Shown here piece by piece: positions 44,037-54,818 of a stretch of DNA of 64,000 nt. This DNA comes from Syngnathus acus (Eukaryota; Chordata; Actinopteri; Syngnathiformes; Syngnathidae): the NCBI RefSeq assembly GCF_901709675.1, contig NC_051095.1:12227956-12291955 (forward strand), read 5' to 3'. Numbering within the stretch: position 1 is the stretch's first letter; each line of letters starts with the position of its first letter. Position numbers and translations under genes: made by a program. The notes beneath the pieces were generated by a model, which did no database searches, was not told where the DNA came from, and saw only the letters and a list, made by a program, of their open reading frames with translations.

Positions 44037-46130
44037 AGAGACATTTCTTTGTGTGATTGGGCATGTGATTTAATATGTTCCCCGCTGGGGTTATCTGTCC
44101 TTGGGTTGAAGGGTTGGAAATCGTGCCAAATGGGATAACTTTGCCGGTGGACATCCAGGGGAGGAGTACGGGGGAGGCCTTCGTGCAGTTTGCTTCACAA
44201 GATATAGCTGAAAAGGCTCTAAAAGAAACACAAGGAAAGAATAGGGCACAGGTGGGGATGGTTGGTTGGTTGGCTGGAAACATTGCTGCTTTTCTTATGG
44301 TGTGCACCCTCAACATCAACTCACTTGACACGTTGACTTTGTTCCACAAACATATTAACAACCTACATGACAGAATGCAACACATTGTTCCTTGGAAACA
44401 TGTTTGTAAAAGTAAAATTGACAAATTCTGGCAACAAATAGTATGTCAGTAGTCGACTGATGTGTAGCGGTTTGTATTGGTAAGGATAATCCCCGGATGC
44501 CAACTTTGCAAGGACACGGAGCTCACCTTCACAGGTAACGCTGCCCCACTAATAACAGGACAATGGCTGCCACGGCAACAACACGGGGCTTCTGATTTGA
44601 GTTCTATGTAATCCAGGTAACCATAAGAAAAGTCCAATTTGGCAAGCTTCTTTGTTTGCAGTTAAACTCCATTTCAATTAACATGGCTAAGCAACATACC
44701 GTCTTACTGTGATGGGCTACACCAAGACAGAATCTGCTTAAGCAAACCCCGCCGCTAAACCTTTCCCCGTTCCCTCACTGTGCCATCCTATGCACACTAG
44801 GTACATTGAGATCTTCAAGAGTAGCCGCGCCGAGGTGCGAACTCATTATGAACCCCAGCGGAAGCCCATGAGCATGCAGAGACCGGGGCCGTACGATCGG
44901 CCTTCTGGTACACGGCGGCTACAACAATGATGAACCGGGGCAGCTCCTACGACCGCATGCGCCGCGGAGGCTACGGAGGAGGTGTGTCGAGCGGACGAAG
45001 AAGTGAAATCCGATTTGGTGATCAATTGTTGCGACATTCTCTCCATTTATTGCCAGCATGGCACACGTGGTAATGCGATGGGAAATAATTCCTCCTAAAT
45101 TGTCTTCATGTTGATGGCCCAGGTGTTTCGGACAGCCGATACAACGACGGCGGTGGCTCGTCCTTCCAGAGCACAACGGGCCACTGCGTCCATATGAGGG
45201 GGCTTCCTTACAGAGCCACAGAATCGGACATCTACATTGTAAGGCCGAGTTGACCCAAATTACATTCGGCAAACGCTTTGGCACTATTTTTGGAGACCGT
45301 AAGGTATTAAAGCCCCCTGCTGTGGCTTGTTTGTGGCAGTTCTTCTCCCCATTGAATCCGGTGCGCGTTCACATTGAGGTCGGCCCCGACGGCAGGGTGA
45401 CCGGGGAGGCTGATGTTGAGTTTGCAACACACGAGGACGCTGTGGCTGCCATGTCCAAAGACAAAGCCAACATGCGTGAGTTGGCAGAATGGCACTGGCG
45501 AGCTCAAAAGTCGCAAAGCGTAGGAAACTTCCTTGATGGGAGTGGTCTTTTTGTGTCCCTCAGAGCACCGCTATGTGGAGCTGTTCTTAAACTCAACAGC
45601 AGGTGGCAGTAACGGCACATACAGCAGCCAGATGATGGGCGGTAAGTATGGCTTGCAGCAGTCCACTTCTTTTGTTGCAAGCACAAACAGAATGTCTTTT
45701 TTCACCCGTTGTTTTTCCTCACGGGAGTCAATCATCTATAGTGCGGCCAGTTGAGCTCCGGCTATTCAGGTGGCTACAGCAGCCAAGGGAACATGGGTGG
45801 CTACAGTGATTATAGTGAGTGCCTTAGCATTTGTCCTCAACCCCAAAGACCTTTTTTAGTGTAGATTACCATGGAACGCTGGGGTCCTATATTGTATATT
45901 TTCTCTCTCTTGTTAGGTAACCAGGGCGGAATCGGAAGCAGTTACTATGGTGGTGGTGGTGGTGGAGGGGGCGGCAGTAGCAGAAGTTCCATGAATGGAC
46001 TCAGTGGGGGTTGGGGCATGTAGGCTTTTTTTTTTTTTCTTTCCTTTTTTACCGTTGTTGTACCATTTAGTTTTTTGTACGCGTGTGTGTTACCTCGCCA
46101 TTTTGCTGCAATCAAATGTCTCACCCATAA

Positions 46131-46136
46131 AATAAA
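46131..46136 (+). terminator. hnrnph1: hnrnph1-like polyadenylation signal (AATAAA)
   Basis: AATAAA lies 108 bases after the stop at 46021-46023, followed by gttaaggtgcggttgtg. It is a normal, well-placed signal, so the 3' end of this gene is preserved even though the frame is not. Confidence 0.7.
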
Positions 46137-46629
46137 GGTTAAGGTGCGGTTGTGAACGTATTGCATTTGTGGGCTTTGTAAAGAATTTTTTACACTGCAT
46201 GGTCCAGAGAATAGAAAAGTCTAGCATTGTCTGCTATCACAGTTGTGACCTGTACGTTCCTCTGTCTTAAGGGGGCTCCATTTTCAATACTGGGTTTGGT
46301 CTGTTATTTCTTCAGACACTCTTGTATTGCTGACGTTCTACCACATTTTGTAAGAGTGCACGAACAAACGTAATGTTTTAGACCTTGTTTAAGCTTTCTC
46401 AACAACACTTTTGTTTAATTTACAGTGCTAAAATGTAAATCAAAATTCAAATGGACAATTGCAGCATACTTGAGGTGACTAATTGCGAGGCACTTTTCTT
46501 GACGCGAACCATCGGGAGCAAGTCAATCTGGAATCAGTTGACATGACCTGTCTTCTGCCTGTAATGCTATTTGTATTTTCTGTAAGCAAAGTGAATAACT
46601 AGTTGGACTGTCATGAAAACATTGCAAAT

Positions 46630-46635
46630 TTTATT
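46630..46635 (-). terminator. rufy1: rufy1 polyadenylation signal (AATAAA)
   Basis: On the minus strand, AATAAA lies about 475 bases after the rufy1 stop. It sits about 500 bases from the plus-strand signal of the hnrnph1-like gene, so the two genes converge without overlap. Confidence 0.55.
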
Positions 46636-47108
46636 CATTCTTTATCAAGTTAAAAATGTGTCGTTCTCCAGATTATAGAAAACAGCTCGTGTACACAATC
46701 CACCACAAAGTTAATACATTCTAAAATATATTTCATTTTCATCTTTCTATACACTATTTGCAAAGATGCAAGAGGACCGACGTAAACTTAGCTACTGCAG
46801 TGCATTGCAATGTGAAAAATAAAAAGAATTCTGGAAGAAAAAAAAAAAAAAAAAACTTTGTGGAACCTCAGCATACCTACATATTAGAAAAGCTGACAAT
46901 AAGAGTTCATTCAGTCCTGGCCAACTTGACAGTTAACCCCCGCCCCCCAGAAAAGTATAATTACAGTAATGCATACCATGCATACATGGATGTTCCTGAA
47001 TTTCAGGTGCAAGTTCAGATCTACCCCAAATTGGACATTCATGAACAAACGTGGTGAAACCCGTGTCTGTGCGGTGTGAGAGCCAAATGGTGGCGGAGCA
47101 GTGTTGTG

Positions 47109-50100
47109 TCAAGAAGATTTGGATGAATTCCTCTGCAGCAACAAGGAGTGACACATGTCACAAACCCGCACGGGACGAGGATACGAAGGTAAGGCCAGCT
47201 CGTTACTGGAACAAGTGCTGCAGTAAATATCGCCGCAATTCCTGCAGTGGTGCTAACAAACCAAACGGCGGTGTGAGACAGCAACATTGGAACGCTTGTC
47301 TTCGATCTGAATGAATAGAAAAGGCGAAATTACCTTTCTTCGTGAGATGGAGAACTCTTTTTGGCATTGCTTGCATTGCGTGGCCTCGTCATCTTTTAAC
47401 CAGGCATGGCCCTGCAAGGGGCAAACGGTATTTAACAGTGTTTCAAATATATAATTAAGAATAATATTTCCCATTTTACCTTCAGGGCTTTGTTAACTTC
47501 CTTAAAATCCTCCATCTTGAGTTTAGACCTTGATGGAAAAAAACATGACATGAGGTGTCACTGGCAACTAAAACAAAATTGGTTAACTTGATTGTGCACT
47601 GACTGGCTGAGATGCAGCCCCATCTCTTGCAAAGCCTGCTCTTGTTGCTCACACATCTGCTGCAGCTGCCGTTTCTCCTCTTTCAGATCCTGCAGCTCCT
47701 TTCAATAATTAAGTAGACCATTCATCTACCAGAAATGAACAGTTTCATCGAAATAATGTGAGCTCTACTCCTTCAAATGAATCCCGGAATTACTGACAGC
47801 GTGCAGGCCTTGGAGTTGTTGCAGTTGCGTGCGAAGCTCAGCACTGTTGTCCTGCTCCCTCTGGAGGCTTTTCTGAAGGCCTTGTCGCTGTTCCCGTTCA
47901 ACCACAAGGTCCTTCTCCAAGCCCACCCTGACCACACAGAAGACAAAGAAAGTTAAATGTCCAAATTGTCCACTTTGAAACATTGTGAATTCATACAAGG
48001 CCTGACAAAATGGACACAGATGAAAGTTTAATATCATTTAGTTTTTCTCTTCTTGAGGCACAAACTTACAGTTGTGCCCCTATTGTATCGTAAATGCACA
48101 AAGGTTTTTACGGTCAACAGAAACAAATGAAATAGATAAAACGGCATGGCTCAGTGACACAGTAGGTCGTCTCCCAATCAGAAAGTTGTGGGTTTGATCC
48201 GCAACTGCTTTTGCATTCAACAAATTGCTCTTTGTATGTAACAAACTAAAACTAATATAAAACTAAAAAAAAACATAGCATTTTCCAAAAAAACAAAAAA
48301 CTAGCGAAGCTTCTTCGACAACTAATTAACACTAAATGAATTTGAAAAACCAAAGTCAAAACAAAATAACTGTTAGGACAAATCCCAAGGTATTATAACT
48401 TCCACACCGCACAATGACAAAGTGTGTACCTGAGCGCGTCCAGGTCACTCAGTTGTTTTTCAAGAGCGCTCACTTTTGCCTCCAGCTCAACCCTCAAGTC
48501 TTTATCTGATTGGTCGCTCTTCTCTCGATCCCTTTCGGAATTCTGAAGCCTAAAAAGCATGTTGATTGATTAACATCATCAATGTGATCAACGCTCAAAA
48601 CGTACCTCAGCTCTAGCTCTGTCATGGCTTTTGCCATGTCGTCCATCTTATGCTCCAGCTGTTCAGCCTCTGCCTGTTTTTTGGCCGCCTCTCGTTCAAA
48701 ATCCTGCAGAGCCCCAAAGTTGGTTAAAATGCTTCTTGTGTTTCAGTCTAACTACGAGCGCGTACTTGTGCTTTGTTGAACATTTGAAGGTTCAGAGTTT
48801 TGACTTGGTCCAGCTGGAGTCGCAAGGCAGCCAGTGAGTCTTGTTTCTCGTGCGAGTCTTTCTCCAGCAGCTTCATGGCCATCTCCATCTCCTGCTTCAG
48901 CCCCAACTGCAGCTCCAGCTCTCGCTCCAACTCCTAAACATTGCCAACAGGTCAGATTGCAGACGCCGCAAATTCAATAGAAAACTGACCACCAGATGTT
49001 AAGGTGCATGATGTGTATGATGTCCTTAATTGACCCTTCTTTGGGTGAATGGCCTCGACATGTTTATACACTAAATAGCAACTAGTTCTGAGCGATTAAC
49101 GATGGGTACGTGACCTGGTGAATGCGCTTTTCTTCCTTGTACTGCTTCCACACAACATTATACATTTCATCCAGGCCTTGCCGGGTTTGTCTGTACGTCT
49201 CCAGCTCCACCTGGCTATCCTGAAGTACTGCCTGGAAAAGCAAAACAAAAAACACTAGATGCTAGTTTATTCAACCATTTGGAGTCATGTCAAACTGAAG
49301 CATTTGCATTCAGACCTCTTCCTTTTTCTGACTGGCCAGCAAGATCAGCTCGTTGTCTTGTCTCAGCTGTTCCTGTTCTTCACGCAGAGCGTTGATTCTG
49401 TCTGTCGCAGCCGCCAGCTGAATGAGATGCAGTCGATCGGAAATGGTCATTGTGGATTATTTGTTGTGCATTTTTTATTTACCCAAATATTAAAAAAATA
49501 AATAAATGGAAACTGAAGACTCCCTGAAATGCATTTGATTCATTCTGAAATAACAATCAACCCCTTCCCATTGACAACTGATTCAACTTTTGACCTCTTC
49601 TACAAGTTTGCTGTTGGTTTTCTCCAGGGAGTCCATTTTGGCCTGAAGATCTGTAACGGTGCCACTGAGGTGACGATTCAATTCTTCAATGTAATGCTTC
49701 TGATCCAAGATGGCGGTCATTTTGGCGTTACTGAAAAGGCGTAAATGAGACAGAAACGGTGAGAAGATGAAAAACCTTTTGGAAATGTCATTTTAGACTA
49801 GAGGGGCACCAATTTTGTTGACAAAGAGGTAATGATCTTTCACGACACACTTCTATGTGCAGTGGCACAGTGGTCACCAATCACAGACCTTGATTTGTGA
49901 GCAGATACTCACTCTTTCGGGGTCTCAGTGCTTGTAGAGTCTTTCAGGTAGAGGGAGAAGTCAATGACTCCCACCTAAATAAGAAAAAAGCACTGTTGTG
50001 TGTCCTGCTGTAAACAATACAAAGGGGATAAGGTCGCTCACTCACTTGAGAATCCAGATCTTCTCCTTTAATACAAAGGTTTGCATCGAGTACATTGAGG

Positions 50101-51934
50101 CCCACAAGCAGCCCCCCCATCACCGCTCCTTCCTCCTCCATCATCAGGGCCCCAGGGTCATAAAACTCACTAGGACACAAATGTGATAATAAGATGGGAA
50201 AATGGCAACATATTAGACACGACTGAATGAAACTCTTACTAACCTGAGGAGATCTTTGCAGTCCAACAAAGCTTTTATATAGTCAGCCATTGTCTTTTGC
50301 ATGAGCGCTAAATGCAGCCACGCCCTTCCTTTCCCCAAACCAGTCCTAAAAGACAAAACAGACCCATTTTAGTCGTAAAACAAATCATTTTCGATACTGC
50401 CTGGCCACTTTTGGGTCAAGGGTTACTGGAGCCGATCCCAGGTGACTTTAAAAAGATGATTTTTTTATTTTAATTTCCTACATTCTTTCTTCATTCAAAA
50501 ACAGGACTTTATTTTTACGCTGACAGACATTGATTATGATCAGTTGCTGTTTTGGCCTGTGAGATGTTAGAGAACATGAAGCCCTAAATTGAAACCCTGC
50601 ACATTTTCTAGTTTACAATGAATAATTTAAGATTATTTGATGGGACGACAATTCAATTAGCAAAGTCAGCCCCCCCCAAAAATGTGCTGTATGGTTTTGC
50701 CTACCACCATCGATCAACTTTTCAACCCTAGTTTGAAACACTAACCCACATCTGAAACCCTAATTTGAAACCCTAACCCTAATTTGAAACCCTCACCCTA
50801 TTTATAATTATAGTTGCACCAGCAAATAATTTGTCATAGCATACTTGATGCCGGGCATGTCTCTGGCACTTGTGGCTATGTTGGCAGATTCTGGACACAA
50901 CCGCTCTGTCAGTTCCAGGGGTCCCCAAATGGATTTGTTCTGACTGATGAAGGACTTCTTGGCTGGGGGAAAAAAAACTGACATACAGTTACTGCTATTA
51001 CAGTTCACGTTTTTGAAGCGTTACCTTTTAGCCCATGTTTGAGGCAGTGCTCCAAGACTAAGAAAAACTGCTGCAAGGGCGGGTACTCGGAGTCCAGCGT
51101 CCTGCCCAAACTTAGTGAGGATTGGATTAAAACCTTGATGCTGAGCTTCAACATGCTGAGAAGATTGGCTCTTTCTATTGCCATCGGGTCTTTGGGAGCA
51201 AGCACTGATTTTTTTTTTTTTTAACAGAAAGCACAAACATTTTAAAAACATTAATCAGACTTCTGTAGAACATTTTATTATGAGCGTCGCTTTACATTGG
51301 AAGCAGTTAAAAGATGTATTTGATATCTTGATAAATGCCTTCTACTTCTTATCTTTCTCATCTTTATACTTGTGAGGACATAACGGCGTACTAGCACAAG
51401 GATCTCAAAGATATCGAACAAAAGCTCAAACGGCTTTCCGTGCAGAACACGCCAGTAAGACGTCTGAGAATGTCATTCAAAACAAAGAAAGCCTGCATGA
51501 CGACGGAGGCATAACATCTAGATTTCCCCTCTGGATGTCATGTGTCTGACATCTGACAGCTAAGGAAAACTCCAAAGAAAAGTGTCGGTCTAAGCCTAGG
51601 GTATCGGTATTCTATCCTGCATACCTGGAAGCTTCTTTCCAGTGTAGGTTGAATCAGTTTCGGGCTCTTTTTGTGCCACGGTGTTCTCAGTAGAGTTCCT
51701 CCGGACAGAAGCGTAGCTCACCCCGCTACTAAGTGTCTCGGTGGCCTTGCGAGCCAGCGACAAAAGAGGAGCCGACCAGCTGCTCTCCGACGGCGACCTC
51801 TCAGTCGGGCCGAGAGCGTTGTTGTCGCAGGCATTGTCGTCAATCTCCGTGTTTGAAAGTTTGGCGACCTCTTGCTCTTGTTGCATATCGCCATCTTCTG
51901 CATTTGTGTTTACTTCTCCCAACTCGTCGGCCAT
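47109..51934 (-). CDS. rufy1: RUN and FYVE domain-containing protein 1
   Basis: Rab4/Etk-linked endosomal tether. Seventeen exons, 5' to 3': 51934-51625, 51204-51025, 50962-50845, 50345-50244, 50169-50046, 49974-49913, 49730-49595, 49417-49316, 49231-49115, 48933-48766, 48703-48606, 48549-48430, 47927-47798, 47698-47604, 47528-47480, 47411-47334, 47252-47109. All phases agree, giving 710 residues (human 708). Residues 1-103 are variable. RUN domain, about 104-270: [60 protein letters not shown]. Coiled coil, about 300-625: Gln/Glu/Leu-rich. FYVE domain, about 639-706: [22 protein letters not shown] and RPVRVCDTC, with the zinc-binding cysteines and the basic phosphoinositide pocket kept. The start is ATG 51934 (MADELGEV). 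It converges with the hnrnph1-like gene; RUFY1 and HNRNPH1 are also close on human 5q35. Confidence 0.95.
48141..48212 (+). repeat. tRNA-derived SINE head
   Basis: An A box (catggctcagtgac) is followed by gtaggtcgtctcccaatcag and a B box (gggtttgatcc). This is the wording of a common fish tRNA-headed SINE. It lies in the rufy1 intron between exons 12 and 13 and is truncated. Confidence 0.65.
50398..50447 (+). repeat. Fragment of the common teleost repeat
   Basis: The words gggtcaagggttactggagc and cgatcccaggtgac resemble the first part of the repeat at 30672-31033. Only about 50 bases remain, in rufy1 intron 3. Confidence 0.4.
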
Positions 51935-52340
51935 GTTTGCCCCCCTCCTTTTTTGCAGAATAATCACGTGACACGTCACACAGTCATTAAAGCAAGTTTA
52001 AAACTTCCCTACCGCCATCTATTGACTGGAGTGCAAACTGCAGTGACGGAAATCCATAATTCGTCTGACCTTTCACATGTGAAGCAAATTTATTGTCAAA
52101 AGTGACAAAATTACTCACACTCTTGACCTAAAGGCAAATACACTTGCATTAAAAAAACAAAAAGTATTGTACCGATTAACAAAGCAAGGAGGAGAACGTA
52201 GAGATCTGTTTTCAAATAGACTAAAATAAAAAAGTCTTCAGAAAAATAAAAATGCAAAATACCGACATGAAAAACAAAAAACAAGTATTTGTACTTTGTT
52301 ACTTTTCCCACTATGAATAATTGTCAATTTTGCACATGTG

Positions 52341-52397
52341 AAGCCCTTTGAGACTTGTCTGTGATTAAGGGCTATATAAATAAACTTGACTTGAATT
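52341..52397 (+). repeat. SINE/LINE 3' tail
   Basis: The words gtgaagccctttgagacttg and agggctatataaataaactt match the 3' tail shared by many fish SINEs and their LINE partners. The 5' head is not evident. Confidence 0.65.
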
Positions 52398-52590
52398 AAA
52401 AACCCTATGCCTGTCTTGAAACGTTACTTTGAAACCCTCAACCTTGCATGACACCCTAACACTTTCCTTCAAGCTGTAGAAACTCCAATCCATGCTTGAT
52501 ACTGCTATAACTAGGAATTAATGTCATATGAAACAAGTATATGTACAACTGCTTTTAAGACCACCCTGTATTTGACCAGAATTTGCGGTC

Positions 52591-53775
52591 CGCTGTTGCA
52601 CAAAAGGTTGAAATCATGATTTTGCAACAACTGCTGTTTAGTAGATCAAAATTTGTATTACACAGACATGGAGATGCCCGGACTGAAGCCTGTGCGCCTA
52701 GTTGTTTATGTTTCTGGTGTGTGTAACTTAAGACACAGCAGTGGTCTTATTTTGCAGCGAGGGTTGTGCCAACAGACATGTCTATTTTGGCCTGAACCCT
52801 CCCAGTCTAGTATTCCTGTCACACTCTTAAAATCTACACTACCGTTCAAAGGTTTGGGGTCACAAAATTGTTTGGGTGACCCCAAACTTTTGAATGGTAG
52901 TGTAAATATTATTATAATAAAATATTATGAATTAAATATTGTAAATTATATCTTATATTTGTATAAAATTATATATAATCTATGAATATAAGTATACATA
53001 TATATTATAAGATTTTTTACACAGAAGATTATATATATAATCTATAAATAATTATCTAAATAAATATATACACTACCGTTCAAAAGTTTGGGGTCACCCA
53101 AACAATTTTGTGACCCCAAACTTTTGAACGGTAGTGTATACTTTTCCTGCAAGAGAGAGACCGTGAGAGAGCGCGTCCCCCTATTAAAATGTAAGCAAGC
53201 ATAATATGTTCTCTAATCCAAATATAAAAAAAAAATAGAGCAATTTTGCTTTTTAATATTCAGTAGTTTTTTTTAATTGTATTGTTGTATGTTATTTTTT
53301 TAACTGAGTAGAACACTTTTTTCAGCTGCAGTTTTTTTTTTAAGAACTTTAAAGTTGATCTGAAAGTGTCTAAATTGGTCATAAAATGTGATTCATAACA
53401 ATAGACTTCTTAAACTATTAGCACACAAGCAGTTACAGTGTATGCTTCCATGTTTTTATTGACCCGAATATGTAAATATCTTAGTGCAAACCGTGATACA
53501 TACAACATAAAGTAGTTTGCAGTTCAAAGTATGTCCTTAGTTTGGCTTCAGTTACCAAACTTCAACCCTGTTGTTCTGTTTTTTTGTGGTCAGCTGTTGC
53601 AAAAAAGGTTGAAATCATGGTTTTGCAACAACTGCTGTTTAGTAGATCAAAATTTGTCTTACACAGAAATTGAGATGCCCTGATGGAAGCCTGTGCGCCT
53701 AGTTGTTTATGTTTCTGGTGTGTGTAACTTAAGACACAGCGGTGGTCTTATTTTGCAGCGAGGGTTGTGCCTTCC
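52591..53775. repeat. Pair of diverged direct repeats around palindromic elements
   Basis: A segment of about 180 bases occurs at 52591-52774 and again at 53592-53771 (shared words gttgaaatcatg, aactgctgtttagtagatca, gcctgtgcgcctagttgttt, cagcgagggttgtgcc). Between them lie two short palindromic copies of cactaccgttcaaaagtttg/gggtcaccc (about 52838-52905 and 53071-53140), a common fish DNA-transposon end sequence. Confidence 0.75.
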
Positions 53776-54115
53776 TTCAATGTATTGTCCAGTGAGAGAC
53801 GTTCTTGTTTATTTTTTAAATTTCTCATATTTGTCAAGAGCGATGTTAGCATGTGCCAGAGATTTCTGCATTTGTGTAGCCAACGCTACAGAAGTTTTCT
53901 TCACCACATTAAGCATGCTGTCATGTGGTCTTGCAGGCATCTTTATAGGATGGCCAATTCTTTGGAAAGTTGGAACAGAGTTGAACTTTCTTCATTTATC
54001 TTAGTGTGGACTGATGAACCCTGAGACTCTGAGAAATAATTTTGTAAGCTTTTCCAGCTTCTTGCATGTTCCAATTCTTCTGAGAGCTGTTTAGTGTGAA
54101 ACATGGTTCACATAT
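53776..54115 (-). mobile_element. Possible degenerate Tc1-like transposase fragment
   Basis: On the minus strand, pieces read like the N-terminal helix-turn-helix region of Tc1-like transposases (EAGKAYKIISQSLRVHQST, then an arginine/lysine-rich part), with several stops and shifts. It adjoins the right-hand copy of the direct repeat. The match is by eye and weak. Confidence 0.35.
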
Positions 54116-54136
54116 GGAAATGATTCTTCAGAAGTT

Positions 54137-54186
54137 TATTTATTTATTTATTTATTTAGTTATTTATTATTTATTTATTTATTTTT
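54137..54186. repeat. (TTTA)n simple repeat
   Basis: Tandem TTTA units with a few interruptions in the spacer between rufy1 and hbegf. Confidence 0.9.
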
Positions 54187-54538
54187 GCTTGGTAGCATCT
54201 GAAATCAACATTTAACGTTGGCTGATTCTGAACCCTGATTTGCTCTTTGAGAAGGCTTTAGTCGAGCGCTTTGTAGTTCCATTGACTACCACAAGGTGGT
54301 GCGCGCGAGCGAAAGGTTTTCGCACGCCCACTCACTGCTGCCTTATTTTCTGTTTCCTCAGTGAACGATCGACTTTTTTTTTTTAAATCGTTTTGTATTG
54401 TAAAAACTTAAGTGTTTGTGAGTCGCAAATATCTACATGTGCACATTTTTACTGTGTATTTTTTTATATTTTGTTTACTTATTTTCAATACTCCACTGAA
54501 TAATGTTTCTAGCATCATTAGTGTATTAAATGCAATAA

Positions 54539-54540
<2 letters not shown>

Positions 54541-54577
<37 letters not shown>
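54541..54577. repeat. (GT)n/(GC)n tract before hbegf
   Basis: Alternating purine-pyrimidine sequence: about 29 bases of GT, then gcgcgcgc. It lies about 240 bases upstream of the hbegf start codon. Such tracts can adopt Z-DNA; no effect here is shown. Confidence 0.9.
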
Positions 54578-54607
54578 AGTGTGGGCGCGGCCAAGATCGC
54601 TTGCCCC

Positions 54608-54614
54608 TTAAATA
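54608..54614 (+). promoter_or_regulatory. hbegf: Possible TATA-like box of hbegf
   Basis: TTAAATA within a GC-rich context (ccccttaaatacgccgg), 205 bases before the ATG. It would place the start of transcription near 54640. Assigned from position and wording only. Confidence 0.3.
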
Positions 54615-54730
54615 CGCCGGAGCCTCTCTTCTGATGCTCTTTCGCTCCGCGTTACGCACAAGCCACCCTCGTGTGAACTACCATCAAGAGGTCAAAACCT
54701 GGCGGAATAAACTGACGCAAATCCATCAGG

Positions 54731-54761
<31 letters not shown>

Positions 54762-54818
54762 TATTTATTTATTTATTTTCAAATTTGTTTCCCCACTACT
54801 TCTACAAGTGTTGCCATC

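Larger units (their letters stand above)
42143..46023 (+). pseudogene. hnrnph1: hnRNP H1-type gene with several frame breaks
   Basis: hnRNP H/F proteins bind G-rich RNA through three quasi-RRMs and control splicing. Exons seen: 42143-42226 (ATG 42145), 42309-42464, 42709-42852, 44112-44251, 44801-44981, 45123-45238, 45340-45475, 45564-45641, about 45744-45814, and 45917-46023. Family signatures: [57 protein letters not shown], and a Gly/Tyr tail ending SMNGLSGGWGM. The frame breaks at 44221-44224 (one extra A in AAAA), around 44911-44935 (two shifts), and near 45725-45750 (at least one base missing and the acceptor eroded). Read literally, translation stops after 176 residues, just past quasi-RRM2. 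DIYNFF has become DIYI|FF, and the second RNP1-like TYTREG reads TSTREG. Introns are kept, so this is not a retrocopy. Alternatives are a decaying 3R duplicate or local assembly error. Confidence 0.7.

Noticed and set aside
44075-44452. 125-residue open frame that continues past the fourth hnRNP H coding exon
   Set aside because: Its second half (from GKNRAQ on) is frameshifted exon and intron sequence, with no similarity to hnRNP H; it exists because of the extra A.
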